DNA of 64,000 bases, from positions 62,001 to 126,000 of the forward strand of contig NZ_CALPCI010000004.1 of NCBI RefSeq assembly GCF_943192935.1, written 5' to 3'. Positions 27,369 to 36,053 of this stretch are shown here, piece after piece. Source of the stretch: Limosilactobacillus caecicola (GTDB lineage: Bacteria > Bacillota > Bacilli > Lactobacillales > Lactobacillaceae). The notes under the pieces were generated by a model. It ran no database searches. It had not been told where the DNA came from and saw only the letters and a list, made by a program, of their open reading frames with translations. The first letter of the stretch is position 1. Each line of letters opens with the position of its first letter. The translations under genes and the position numbers were made by a program.

Positions 27369-28022
27369 ATGGCAACTACCGTCTATTTTGTCCGCCACGG
27401 TCAGACATTTTTTAACCTATATAATCGAATGCAGGGCTGGTCGGATACGCCCTTGACTGACCAAGGCCATCAGGATGCTGCCCGGGCTGGGCAGGCCCTC
27501 GCCAAGCTCGACTTTGACTACTTATTTAGCAGTGACTTCAAGCGGGCCGTCGATACCGCAAACATTATCCTCGAACACCACCCCACCAATAAAATTACCG
27601 CACCAATCCAGGATCCCGCCTTCCGCGAAGAATTTTTTGGCTATTTTGAAGGGGCTGATGATGCCCAAAGTGCGATCATGGTTGGTGCTCCCGAAAAATT
27701 CCTCAATTTCCACGAAATTCTCACGAAGTACGGTTTGCCCAAAATGCAAGACATGATCGCCGCCAGTGATCCCTTTCAAAACGCAGAAAACCACGAACGG
27801 TTCTGGCAACGGGTTGATAAAGGATTTGATCGTCTGCGTTCCCTCCCTGAAGGTAGCGTGAGCGTCGTGGTTTCCCACGGGATGACGATTTCAGCGATCG
27901 TTGACCGTTACGGTGACGGTGACTATCGCCAGGGACCGTTGAATGGTTCCATTACGAAATTGACACTTGATCAAAATTCCACTACAGTTGATTTTTATAA
28001 CCAACTTCAATTACCTGATTAG
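27369..28022 (+). CDS. histidine phosphatase (phosphoglycerate mutase-like)
   Basis: This 217-residue cytoplasmic enzyme of the histidine phosphatase superfamily carries the RHG motif FVRHGQTFFNLYNRMQGWSD near the N-terminus (phospho-His10). It also has SSDFKRAVDTANIIL, the acid region FREEFFGYFEG, and the second catalytic histidine in VVSHGMTISAIVDRY. The cofactor-dependent mutase lid is missing, so it is more likely a broad phosphatase of the GpmB/PhoE type than glycolytic mutase. GAGGAGG precedes the ATG. It runs into hflX after 21 bases and is probably co-transcribed with it. Confidence 0.85.
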   Translation: MATTVYFVRHGQTFFNLYNRMQGWSDTPLTDQGHQDAARAGQALAKLDFDYLFSSDFKRAVDTANIILEHHPTNKITAPIQDPAFREEFFGYFEGADDAQSAIMVGAPEKFLNFHEILTKYGLPKMQDMIAASDPFQNAENHERFWQRVDKGFDRLRSLPEGSVSVVVSHGMTISAIVDRYGDGDYRQGPLNGSITKLTLDQNSTTVDFYNQLQLPD

Positions 28023-28043
28023 TAAGGGGGAATATACACATCA

Positions 28044-29318
28044 ATGGATACCACCATACAATCGAATGAAAAAGTAATTGTGACCGGGCTTGATTCCGGT
28101 CAACCCGATTATGACTATTCCATGATCGAATTAAAAGAACTCGCCCAAGCCAACCAAATGGACGTCGTCGACCGCATTGACCAGTCATTAGACCGGCCCA
28201 ATGCCGCGACCTACTTTGGAAAGGGCAAAATCGAAGAAATTAAAAACATCACCGCGGCGGAAGAAGCCACGACGGTGATTACCAATGATGAATTATCACC
28301 CAGCCAGTTGAGCAACCTGAATGACGAAATCGGCGTTCGGGTCATCGACCGGACCGCCCTGATTCTGGAAATCTTTGCCAAACGGGCCCAAACCAAGGAA
28401 GCCAAGATCCAAGTTCAAATTGCCCAACTGGAATACCAACTGCCCCGTTTGCACACGGCCGCGAACCAACGACTCGACCAACAAACTGGTGGTGGTGCTG
28501 GTTTTGCCAACCGTGGTGCCGGTGAAACCCAAATCGAAATGGACCGGCGGGTAATTCAAAAGCACATTAGTCACCTTCGTCACGAACTGAAGGAAATTAA
28601 CAAGTCTGAAGCCACCAAGCGGGCCCTGCGGGATAAGAGTACAATTCCAACAGCGGCACTGGTTGGTTATACCAACGCTGGCAAGTCAACGCTGATGAAC
28701 AAAATGATTGACCGTTATGGGATCTCACAAGACAAAGAAGTCTTTGAAAAAGACATGCTCTTTGCGACGCTTGATACCAGTGTCCGGCAATTAACCTTAC
28801 CGGATCAAAAACGCTTCATTTTGAGTGACACGGTCGGCTTTGTTTCCAAATTACCGACCCACTTGATCGAAGCCTTCAAATCAACCTTGACCGAAGCAGC
28901 GAAGGCGGACCTGTTGATCCAGGTCATTGATTATTCTGACCCCCACCGGGACGAAATGATCAAAACGACTGAACGGACACTTCAGCAAATTGGCATTGAA
29001 AACATCCCGATGGTTTACGTCTTTAACAAGGCCGATAAGACCGCCGCGGAGTTTCCAACCATGGAGGGCGATGACCACCTCGTCATCTCCGCCAAGGACG
29101 AAAAATCGCTGGACCTTTTCACCAAAGTCATTAAGGACCACCTCTTTGATGATTACGTGGAAGCCCAACTATTGATTCCATTCACTGATGGCCACGTCGT
29201 TTCATACCTGAACGAACACGCCAATATCCAACATACCGATTATCAAAATGACGGGACCTTATTGAAGGTTGAGTTAAGTCCCAGCGACTTACAAAGGTTT
29301 GAAAAATACACCGTCTAA
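28044..29318 (+). CDS. hflX: ribosome-associated GTPase HflX
   Basis: This 424-residue GTPase binds the 50S subunit and rescues or splits stalled ribosomes under stress. The N-terminal HflX domain includes NAATYFGKGKIEEIK and NDELSPSQLSNL, and the glycine-rich linker is QQTGGGAGFANRGAGETQIE. The G domain has G1 LVGYTNAGKSTLMNKM, G2 FATLDTSVRQ, G3 DTVGFVSKLP and G4 YVFNKADK, all intact. GGGGG lies about 13 bases before the ATG, a somewhat long spacing. A terminator follows at once. Confidence 0.94.
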   Translation: MDTTIQSNEKVIVTGLDSGQPDYDYSMIELKELAQANQMDVVDRIDQSLDRPNAATYFGKGKIEEIKNITAAEEATTVITNDELSPSQLSNLNDEIGVRVIDRTALILEIFAKRAQTKEAKIQVQIAQLEYQLPRLHTAANQRLDQQTGGGAGFANRGAGETQIEMDRRVIQKHISHLRHELKEINKSEATKRALRDKSTIPTAALVGYTNAGKSTLMNKMIDRYGISQDKEVFEKDMLFATLDTSVRQLTLPDQKRFILSDTVGFVSKLPTHLIEAFKSTLTEAAKADLLIQVIDYSDPHRDEMIKTTERTLQQIGIENIPMVYVFNKADKTAAEFPTMEGDDHLVISAKDEKSLDLFTKVIKDHLFDDYVEAQLLIPFTDGHVVSYLNEHANIQHTDYQNDGTLLKVELSPSDLQRFEKYTV

Positions 29319-29321
29319 CGT

Positions 29322-29350
29322 AAAAGAGACAGCCACCGGCTGTCTCTTTT
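29322..29350. terminator. bidirectional terminator
   Basis: AAAAGAGACAGCC and GGCTGTCTCTTTT form a perfect 13-base stem with loop ACC, with T tracts on both strands. It is shared by hflX and the convergent D-lactate dehydrogenase gene. Confidence 0.92.
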
Positions 29351-29366
29351 TTAGTTTACTGTCAAG

Positions 29367-30359
29367 TTAACGTACTGCGTTGCGGGTCTTGCCGCCATTC
29401 ACGATCGTCACCGTATCGTTAAGGGCAATTTCGACCATGTTCCGAACGGAAGTCTTAGTAAAGAAGGCCACATGAGGTGTAACCACGACGTTCGGCATTG
29501 CTGCCAAGGTCTTGAAGTCTTCTGGCACATCATCTGCAGCGACTTTCTTACCAAAGTAAGTCGTTTCATCCGCCAGCGTATCTAGCCCCGCCCCGGCAAT
29601 TTCGCCATCTTGCAGGGCCTTGATTAAGGCTTGGGTATCCACGAGGCCACCACGAGCCATGTTAATCAGGTAGGCGGTCTTCTTCATCTTCTTCAATGCA
29701 TCGGCATTGATGATGTTCTTCGTGTTTGGGAAGAGTGGCGTGTGCAGACTAACAATGTCTGATTCTTTAAGAACCGTCTCTAAATCGGTGTAATCAACAA
29801 AAGCTTCTTGTTCTGGATCGTAGTATGGATCATAAGCAATCACTTTGGCCCCCAGAGCCTTGTAAATTTGGGCGGTGGCACCACCAATGTGGCCTAACCC
29901 AATGATCCCAACGGTTAGATTATAGATTTCGTTAGAAACGAGGGCATCCGCCCACCGGAAATCATTGTCTTCTTTCATCCGTTGGTTGAATAACCCAATT
30001 TTGCTGTTTAAGTACATGGCCTGGGTCACACCCATTTCCGCAATCGCCCGTGGTGAGTAAATGGCGACCCGGGTAATTGTGATGCCATTCGCGTTGGCTG
30101 CGTCAAGGTCGACCATGTCATAACCAGCCGTCCGTAAACCAATCTGCTTAATACCGTAACTAGCTAATTTTTGATAAACATCACCGCTGCCAAGGGAAGC
30201 GGTTTGTTGGGTGACAACCCCATCAAACCCCTTCGCCATTTCAACAGTATCATCGTTTAATGGATCAGGAACCATTTTAACTTCGTTACCAGTTTTCTGG
30301 GCCCAAGCTTCCGTATATGATTTTTCGATCGGCTTGGTGCCAAACATAATGATTTTCAT
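29367..30359 (-). CDS. D-lactate dehydrogenase (D-2-hydroxyacid dehydrogenase)
   Basis: This 330-residue cytoplasmic NAD-dependent enzyme reduces pyruvate to D-lactate. It has the Rossmann motif VGIIGLGHIGGATAQ, substrate-binding LRTAGYDMVDLD, catalytic Arg in INMARGGLVDTQAL, Glu in LDTLADETTYF and His in VTPHVAFFT. These fit D-LDH/HicDH of lactobacilli better than VanH or phosphoglycerate dehydrogenase. The frame can be extended 16 codons to 30407, but the ATG at 30359 has AAAGGGG eight bases upstream. The neighbouring genes are metabolically unrelated. Which of several D-hydroxyacid dehydrogenases in such species makes most lactate cannot be told. Confidence 0.88.
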   Translation of the reverse strand: MKIIMFGTKPIEKSYTEAWAQKTGNEVKMVPDPLNDDTVEMAKGFDGVVTQQTASLGSGDVYQKLASYGIKQIGLRTAGYDMVDLDAANANGITITRVAIYSPRAIAEMGVTQAMYLNSKIGLFNQRMKEDNDFRWADALVSNEIYNLTVGIIGLGHIGGATAQIYKALGAKVIAYDPYYDPEQEAFVDYTDLETVLKESDIVSLHTPLFPNTKNIINADALKKMKKTAYLINMARGGLVDTQALIKALQDGEIAGAGLDTLADETTYFGKKVAADDVPEDFKTLAAMPNVVVTPHVAFFTKTSVRNMVEIALNDTVTIVNGGKTRNAVR

Positions 30360-30424
30360 ATCTGTTCCCCTTTCAGAAAATAATGGTCTCCGCTGTCTAG
30401 TATACACGTTTTTTCAGTCAAAAA

Positions 30425-30454
30425 AGCGGACCATTTCTTGAGAAATGGTCCGCT
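30425..30454 (-). terminator. terminator of the DapE-like gene
   Basis: AGCGGACCATTTCT and AGAAATGGTCCGCT form a perfect 14-base stem with a two-base loop. On the minus strand it is followed by TTTTTT, 10 bases after the stop codon. Confidence 0.9.
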
Positions 30455-30464
30455 ATCATGATCC

Positions 30465-31616
30465 TTAATTAAAGAAGGCGTGGGCAAATTTTTGATAAAA
30501 CCGAATGGCGTTGTAGTAGGCTGGCAGGTCCACGTATTCATTTGGCATGTGGGATTCATCGCTCCCCGGTCCAATGATGATACTGGTAAAGTCCTTTTTG
30601 GACTGGGTAAATTCTTGCCCATCGTTGGCACCAGTACTGGTCACTGGTTGCGGGGTAAAGCCGAGTTCTTCTTTCGCAACCTGTTGGGCCAATTTAATCA
30701 ACGGTGCAGCGGGATCACCGCCCATTGGTTCTTCGGGGAAGGTGTACTTAATTGAGAGATCAAATCCCGGTTGTTGGTTTAGTTGGTCAATGATCCCTTC
30801 TAAAGTGTCATAAACGACTTGGTTCGGGTATTCAGGGATCGTCCGGATATTCCCACCAAGCGTAGCTTCGGATGGTACACTGTTGATTTGTTCACCACCC
30901 TGGATCAGGGAGATCACGTGGGTGAGTTTCCCCAGGACTGGATCTTTATGGTCAAAGGAAGCCAGTTTGGCCTTGGCCTGTTGAGCAAATTCAAAGAGAT
31001 TGTCAATCGCATTGATTCCCTTCTGCGGACGTGAACTATGCGCCGCTTTCCCAACTGAGGTGACATGGTAGTCGATGACCCCTTTGCAAGCGTAATTGAT
31101 GGAGTGCAGATCATCACACGGTTCCGCAATTACCAAGCCGTCGAGGTCGTCTGCGTAGCCCTGCTTGGTCAGTTCCGCTGCTCCATAATTACCGGTTTCT
31201 TCGCCCACAGTAGCCAGCAACTTAATCGTTCCTGGTAATTGGTCACCCTTTTCGAGCATTTCCAGAAGAGCCACTACAACCGCTGCGAGGCCGCTCTTCA
31301 TATCACAGGCACCACGCCCGTATAGTTTGTCATCTTTGACCACCGGATCGAACGGGTCGGTATCCCAGGCGTCTAAATCGCCCGGATCCACCACGTCCAT
31401 GTGCCCGGAATAACCAAGCACTTTGCCACCATTACCAATGGTGACGACGAGGTTATCACGACCTGGAGCATAATTAACCTTTTCGATGTTCACGTTCTTG
31501 CCCACGTACGGTGCAAATAAGCTCGCGATGTAGTCCGCCAATTCAGCTTCATTTTGGTTGACCGTTTGAATGCTAATAATCTTTTTTAAAACGTTTAATT
31601 GCTCTTCTTTTGTCAT
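30465..31616 (-). CDS. ArgE/DapE/ACY1-family metallodeacylase
   Basis: This 383-residue zinc peptidase-family enzyme is annotated in relatives as succinyl-diaminopimelate desuccinylase. Metal ligands are His72 and the catalytic Asp74 in SGHMDVVDPGD, Asp105 in GRGACDMKSG, the catalytic Glu139-Glu140 in VGEETG, the Glu/Asp in VIAEPCDD, and a final His in DESHMPNEYV. The dimerisation domain carries GKAAHSSRPQKGINAI. The ATG at 31616, with AGGGGA seven bases upstream, is preferred over 31646. It lies 13 bases after the stop of a solute-binding lipoprotein gene. Alternatively, the pair may import and deacylate an N-acylated amino acid or a dipeptide. Confidence 0.85.
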   Translation of the reverse strand: MTKEEQLNVLKKIISIQTVNQNEAELADYIASLFAPYVGKNVNIEKVNYAPGRDNLVVTIGNGGKVLGYSGHMDVVDPGDLDAWDTDPFDPVVKDDKLYGRGACDMKSGLAAVVVALLEMLEKGDQLPGTIKLLATVGEETGNYGAAELTKQGYADDLDGLVIAEPCDDLHSINYACKGVIDYHVTSVGKAAHSSRPQKGINAIDNLFEFAQQAKAKLASFDHKDPVLGKLTHVISLIQGGEQINSVPSEATLGGNIRTIPEYPNQVVYDTLEGIIDQLNQQPGFDLSIKYTFPEEPMGGDPAAPLIKLAQQVAKEELGFTPQPVTSTGANDGQEFTQSKKDFTSIIIGPGSDESHMPNEYVDLPAYYNAIRFYQKFAHAFFN

Positions 31617-31629
31617 GATTGATTCCCCT

Positions 31630-32463
31630 CTACTTGTTGTTGGCAACTTGGATATCTTGGGCCTTCTTGTATAGCTTGTTCAACGTACCATTCTTTTGGT
31701 CCTTAGTAATAACTTGGTTAATCTTCTTCATCAAGGCCTTGTCTTGCTTCCGGGCCACAATTCTCGTTCCGGCAGCCTTGGCATCGTACTTGAACTTGAT
31801 GTTGCTTGCGACCGCGTACTTGTCTGGGTGTTCCTTCGCGTAAGCTTCGGCGGTATCATCACCAGTAATGACCCCATCCAGGGTGCCGTTCGATAATTCT
31901 TGGAACAGCGTGTTGTTAGAACTTTCCGTGACCAGCTTAACACCCTTCAGTTTCTTACCAATCGTTTCTTGTTCTGAAGATTGTTGAGCCCCCAGCGTGG
32001 TTCCCTTCAAGGCCGCAATATTTGCATACTTATCCTTGTTCTTGGCGGCAACCAGCAGCACCTGACCACCGGTGTGGTATACCTTGGAGAAGGCGACTAC
32101 CTTGGCCCGTTGCTTCGTGTAGGCCATCCCAGCCATGACGATATCGACCTTCTTGTTTTGCAGTTCGCTAATTAAAGAAGAGAAGGACGTGTTAACGATC
32201 TTAACCTTTTTAACACCCAAGCTCTTGGCAATTTCATGAGCTAACAAGATGTCATAACCCACGATCTTTTGCTTACCATTTTTGACGATTGGAAATTCGT
32301 ATGGAGCAAAGTCAGCGGACGTCCCCACAACCAATTCACCCTTTTTCTTAATTGATTGAACACTGTTATCCTGCTTGGCTCCACAGCCGGCGAGCACCGT
32401 GCTCAAAGCAATCATGATCGTCAAAGCTGCTAAAATCGTTTTCTTTAAATGTTTAAATTGCAT
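31630..32463 (-). CDS. polar amino-acid ABC transporter substrate-binding lipoprotein (orphan)
   Basis: This is a 277-residue family 3 solute-binding protein. The signal peptide ends in lipobox VLAG|C. The bilobed domain begins KKGELVVGTSADFAPYEFPI with the amino-acid-binding GYDILLAHEIAKSLGV, VDIVMAGMAYTKQRAK and GVITGDDTAEAYA. Family members bind arginine, glutamine, cystine and similar ligands. No permease or ATPase gene is near; the only partner is the downstream DapE-like gene, 13 bases away. The ATG at 32463 has GGAGGAAGAGAAAG before it and is preferred over an upstream start at 32481. Confidence 0.9.
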   Translation of the reverse strand: MQFKHLKKTILAALTIMIALSTVLAGCGAKQDNSVQSIKKKGELVVGTSADFAPYEFPIVKNGKQKIVGYDILLAHEIAKSLGVKKVKIVNTSFSSLISELQNKKVDIVMAGMAYTKQRAKVVAFSKVYHTGGQVLLVAAKNKDKYANIAALKGTTLGAQQSSEQETIGKKLKGVKLVTESSNNTLFQELSNGTLDGVITGDDTAEAYAKEHPDKYAVASNIKFKYDAKAAGTRIVARKQDKALMKKINQVITKDQKNGTLNKLYKKAQDIQVANNK

Positions 32464-32577
32464 CTTTCTCTTCCTCCACAAATTTTCTTTACATTTTTAT
32501 CAACCCAAATTTCATATTTATACGTCGTCGCACGATGATATCCCCCGTTTTCGTATTTCTATGCAAATTATGTGTAT

Positions 32578-32606
32578 ATAATATCCCCAGCCGTGAATAA
32601 ATGCAA
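32578..32606 (-). promoter_or_regulatory. promoter of the binding-protein/DapE operon
   Basis: On the minus strand, TTGCAT, a 17-base spacer and TATTAT lie about 115 bases upstream of the start codon, leaving a long AT-rich leader with no T-box. Confidence 0.5.
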
Positions 32607-32655
32607 GCTTTTTTCAAAAAATATTCAAATTAATTTAAAATCATGGATAAAAATA

Positions 32656-32682
32656 AGGATCCGGTGAATATCACCGGATCCT
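32656..32682 (-). terminator. terminator of the YhgE-like gene
   Basis: AGGATCCGGTGA and TCACCGGATCCT form a 12-base stem with a three-base loop. On the minus strand it is followed by TATTTTTAT. Confidence 0.85.
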
Positions 32683-32693
32683 GATGAATGTGA

Positions 32694-35288
32694 TTAAACT
32701 GTTTGATCACGGTCTTGCAAGTGCATACCGTCATCATCTTTTTCCTCACCAAGCAATTCTTGGTTATGATCTAGTTCTGATTTACCTGCGAAGTGGTGGT
32801 GTTGCAACCAGTACATTGCTCCTAGCAACAAGAGGTAGAAGACAATGGTCAGGCAACCCAACACGCTGTTACAGAAGGCCACGTAATGAGTACCAAGCCC
32901 ACCACTAATGCCATCACGCAAACCAAGAATTGAGTACGTCATTGGCAATGCGTAGTGGATGACGTTGTAGAACTTCATGGTTACTTCCATTGGGAAGGTC
33001 CCACCGGAGCCACCAAGTTGCAGCATCAGCAGAACCATGGCTACGAACCGTCCAGGGTTGTCGAAGGTCATGGATAGGAACATGACGATCGCCATCGACG
33101 CGAGGCCAAAGAGGACTAGCGTACCGAAGAAGGATGGGACATGAATGACGTGGAGACCCAGCGCCATCATAATTCCACCTTCGGCTAGTGCCATCAAGGT
33201 AATGATGAGGCTGCCGAGAACAACTTTACTTGCCCACCATGCTAATGGGGAACGACCTTGAATGGCCACCCGCCGAATTGGGTAAACAAAGTTGAAGACC
33301 AAGGCCCCAACATACAAAGCAACAGACAGAACGTAAGGAGCCAGGGCATGACCATAGTTTGGTACATAACTGTAGCTCTTGTGCTTGACGCGGGTTGGTT
33401 CAGCAATCATCTTCGCCGTCTTCTTCGTTGGCTTAATGCCGTTGACCGTCTTCGCACCTTTGCCGAGAGCAGAAGCTAATTGACCAGCACCGGTGTTCAA
33501 CTTCACAATCCCCTGAACGAGGGCTGGTGAGTTGTCAACTAATTGTTGCGTCCCGGCGGCTAATTGATTAACCCCCGCAACTAAGGTTGGCACTTGTTGG
33601 TTCAATTGACCCAGTGCACTGGCTAACTGACCAGCGCCGGAATTCAAGGCAGCGGAGTTGGCTGTTAATTGACCAGCGCCAGCGCTAGCTTGGGCCACTC
33701 CCGCGGTGTACTGATTGATTCCGCTCGTCAAAGTGTTGGAACCTGCCGCAGCAGTATCAACACCATTCGTGTATTGGGAAACACCGGTGCTCAAGTTGCT
33801 TGCGCCCGCCGCAATTTGGCTAGTAGCACTTTGCAAGGCATTCATTTTTTTAGGCATGTCAGACAGTTGGCCCTTGTAGCTATTCAATTCATTTAACAAA
33901 GTATTGGCTTGGTTGATCGTCGTGTCAGCGTTATTCAATAACGTGCTCATCGACGATAACTGACCCAGCTGACTTTGCATGTCACTCAATGAAGAACCAA
34001 GACTTGATAATTGGCTCAACGTTCCTGACATGCCCTGAACTGTTTGGGCGTTTGCCTGAGCCTTGCCTGCTAATGTTGCTAGTTGGCCCTTAATATTATT
34101 GTCAGTAGTCGACCCAGCTAATTTACTTAATTCACTAGCAATTTCGGCATCATTAGTAGCCACACCAGTCAATTTACCAAGTTGCGTCGAAGCGCCAGAT
34201 AAAGCACTAGAAGCTTGTTGGAGTTTTCCAGCACTCGTCTGGACACCTGCCAAGGCAGCCTTCGCTTGGTTCAATCCAGTTTGTAATTGTGTCATACTTT
34301 GTTGCAAGGCTGCCGCCTGGTCCATCGCCGACATAATGTTATTAATCGGCAAGCTGCCTAACGCAGAATTAACAGTTGTATTCAACTGATTCGTTCCACT
34401 TGCTAACTGGCTAGAACCGGAACGGAGTGCTGAGGAATTACCGCTCAAGGTATTCAAACCAGTGCTTAGCTGACCGGCCCCAGAGCTCAAGGCCCCGGAG
34501 TTGGCTTCCAGGGTATTCAACCCAGCAGCAAGTTGGCCAACACCCCCAGTATATTGAGCAATGCCGTTTGCCAAAGTAGCACTACCGCTGGCCAGTTGTT
34601 GGGCACCGGCAGCAAGTGGGGCAACCCCAACCTTCAAGGTTTGCACCCCGTTGTTGACTTGGGAAACCCCCGCAACGTACTCGTTGACCCCACTTTGCAG
34701 GGTTACTAGTCCGTTATCTAATTGGGTTGCGCCATCCGCAGCTTGGTCCATCCCCTTACCAAGGGTTTTCAGCATTTTGAACATGGTCATGGCGTACGCA
34801 TTCGTCACGTTGGCCCGAATCTTTTCATTCAACCTGGTCATGGCGACTTGACTCATGACGTAACCAATATAGTTCAGCGAGTCGTTAGTCGTGTACTTCA
34901 AGTTCATTGGCTTTGGATTTTTATCCAACACCGTCGTTGCATTCTTGGAGAAGTTCTCCGGAATGGTGATCACCGTGTAATATTTCCGGTGTGACATTCC
35001 GTACTTCGCCTTTTTCGCTGAAACAAATTGCCAGTCAAGCTGGTGATTATGCTTCAACTCCTTGACCATTTGGTCACCGACGGCCATCTCTTTCCCCTGA
35101 TAATCGACGGGTACGTCCTTGTTGACCACGGCAACAGGCAGGTCTTGCGTGCTCCCGTAAGGATCCCATACAGACTTCAGGAAGAAGATACTATATAGAA
35201 ATGGAATAAAACAAATAACAATTGATGATAATAAGAGCAAATGATTTCGTCGGATATGACGGAATTCTGCCTTAATCATTTCCCACAT
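32694..35288 (-). CDS. YhgE/Pip-family ABC-2 type membrane protein
   Basis: This 864-residue membrane protein has one N-terminal helix (about residues 16-37) and a YhgE/Pip N-terminal domain (PVAVVNKDVPVDYQGKEM). A long extracellular region (about 185-640) follows, built of short repeats of the pattern L..G..QL..G...L.., as in TIGR03057-type proteins. Five or so C-terminal helices (about 655-830) form an ABC-2-like permease half. A Q/A/S-rich stretch near 320-470 interrupts the repeats and may be coiled coil. Homologues are phage infection protein (Pip) and YhgE; function is thought to be export or envelope-associated. It is 17 bases downstream of a TetR-family gene, which suggests the regulator controls it. 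The start follows GGAGGG. Confidence 0.88.
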   Translation of the reverse strand: MWEMIKAEFRHIRRNHLLLLSSIVICFIPFLYSIFFLKSVWDPYGSTQDLPVAVVNKDVPVDYQGKEMAVGDQMVKELKHNHQLDWQFVSAKKAKYGMSHRKYYTVITIPENFSKNATTVLDKNPKPMNLKYTTNDSLNYIGYVMSQVAMTRLNEKIRANVTNAYAMTMFKMLKTLGKGMDQAADGATQLDNGLVTLQSGVNEYVAGVSQVNNGVQTLKVGVAPLAAGAQQLASGSATLANGIAQYTGGVGQLAAGLNTLEANSGALSSGAGQLSTGLNTLSGNSSALRSGSSQLASGTNQLNTTVNSALGSLPINNIMSAMDQAAALQQSMTQLQTGLNQAKAALAGVQTSAGKLQQASSALSGASTQLGKLTGVATNDAEIASELSKLAGSTTDNNIKGQLATLAGKAQANAQTVQGMSGTLSQLSSLGSSLSDMQSQLGQLSSMSTLLNNADTTINQANTLLNELNSYKGQLSDMPKKMNALQSATSQIAAGASNLSTGVSQYTNGVDTAAAGSNTLTSGINQYTAGVAQASAGAGQLTANSAALNSGAGQLASALGQLNQQVPTLVAGVNQLAAGTQQLVDNSPALVQGIVKLNTGAGQLASALGKGAKTVNGIKPTKKTAKMIAEPTRVKHKSYSYVPNYGHALAPYVLSVALYVGALVFNFVYPIRRVAIQGRSPLAWWASKVVLGSLIITLMALAEGGIMMALGLHVIHVPSFFGTLVLFGLASMAIVMFLSMTFDNPGRFVAMVLLMLQLGGSGGTFPMEVTMKFYNVIHYALPMTYSILGLRDGISGGLGTHYVAFCNSVLGCLTIVFYLLLLGAMYWLQHHHFAGKSELDHNQELLGEEKDDDGMHLQDRDQTV

Positions 35289-35305
35289 TTTTCTCCCTCC
35301 AAAAA

Positions 35306-35857
35306 TTAGTTAGCTGAATTCGTCGAGAAAGGTAATACCGACTGTCTTACAAATTCCACCGCTTCTTCGACAGGGACATCATAATTCTTCGATTGCCACC
35401 AATACAAGCAACCCATGATCGCCCCCGCAAATGCGTAAGATTGTAAATCAGGATCCTCTGAATTACTAATGACTTTCAGAATTTCACCATGCCGTTGATC
35501 ATCCTCACTTTGCTTCAGCAACACCTCACTGGTAATGCGAATCATTTCCGTGTAGAGCGTACTATTAGCATTGTCCGCAGATAGGTGACGGAAAATATCC
35601 TTATTATCATTCAGATAGTTAGCCGCAATTTCGATAAAGTCATTTTCCGTTGGCGCTGAGGCAATCAACTGGCTCAAACGATTATTAATCAGCTGTTCGA
35701 GCAGGTCGTACTTATCATGGAAATACCGATAAAAACTACTCCGGTGAAGCAGAGCTTCGTTACAAATTTGATCAACCGTGATTTTTTCAAATGGTTTCTT
35801 CCGTAGCAGAGTTTCCAAGGCATTTTGGAAATCCCGTACAGTCCGGTTCATTTTCAA
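35306..35857 (-). CDS. TetR/AcrR-family transcriptional regulator
   Basis: This 183-residue regulator has the N-terminal helix-turn-helix FEKITVDQICNEALLHRSSF followed by YRYFHDKYDLLEQLI, and a C-terminal all-helix ligand domain (about residues 60-175). The start is probably the TTG at 35857: AGGAGG lies nine bases before it, whereas the ATG six bases further in would have an unusually long spacing. It is the first gene of a two-gene unit with the YhgE/Pip-like exporter, as typical of autoregulated efflux operons. Confidence 0.88.
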   Translation of the reverse strand: MKMNRTVRDFQNALETLLRKKPFEKITVDQICNEALLHRSSFYRYFHDKYDLLEQLINNRLSQLIASAPTENDFIEIAANYLNDNKDIFRHLSADNANSTLYTEMIRITSEVLLKQSEDDQRHGEILKVISNSEDPDLQSYAFAGAIMGCLYWWQSKNYDVPVEEAVEFVRQSVLPFSTNSAN

Positions 35858-35917
35858 CCCAATTCCCCTCCTTATTCAGTTTTCAAAAAGATATTATAAT
35901 TCGTTCCTGTTTGCGAC

Positions 35918-35941
35918 TACATGGTCATATTAACACATGTA
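35918..35941. promoter_or_regulatory. candidate TetR operator
   Basis: TACATG and CATGTA are arranged as an inverted repeat with a 12-base centre, in the divergent region between the TetR gene and galM, about 60 bases upstream of the TetR start. The size fits TetR-family operators; assignment is by position only. Confidence 0.4.
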
Positions 35942-36011
35942 TTTTTAAATAAGACAAATACAATCATTTGTTTCAACAAGGATTTAACAATTATTTCTCC
36001 CGAAACTATGT

Positions 36012-36037
36012 TATAATCGAAATGCAAACGCTTGCAT
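36012..36037 (+). promoter_or_regulatory. galM -10 box with overlapping cre site
   Basis: TATAAT at 36012-36017 is followed by ATGCAAACGCTTGCAT at 36022-36037, a perfect match to the CcpA consensus WTGNAANCGNWNNCW and itself palindromic. Lying at and just past the transcription start, it should give catabolite repression. A clear -35 box is not seen. Confidence 0.8.
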
Positions 36038-36053
36038 AAGGAGGACTTAAACA

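Noticed and set aside
32684-32908. Small plus-strand frame at the end of the YhgE-like gene
   Set aside because: It covers the terminator and overlaps the real gene on the opposite strand.
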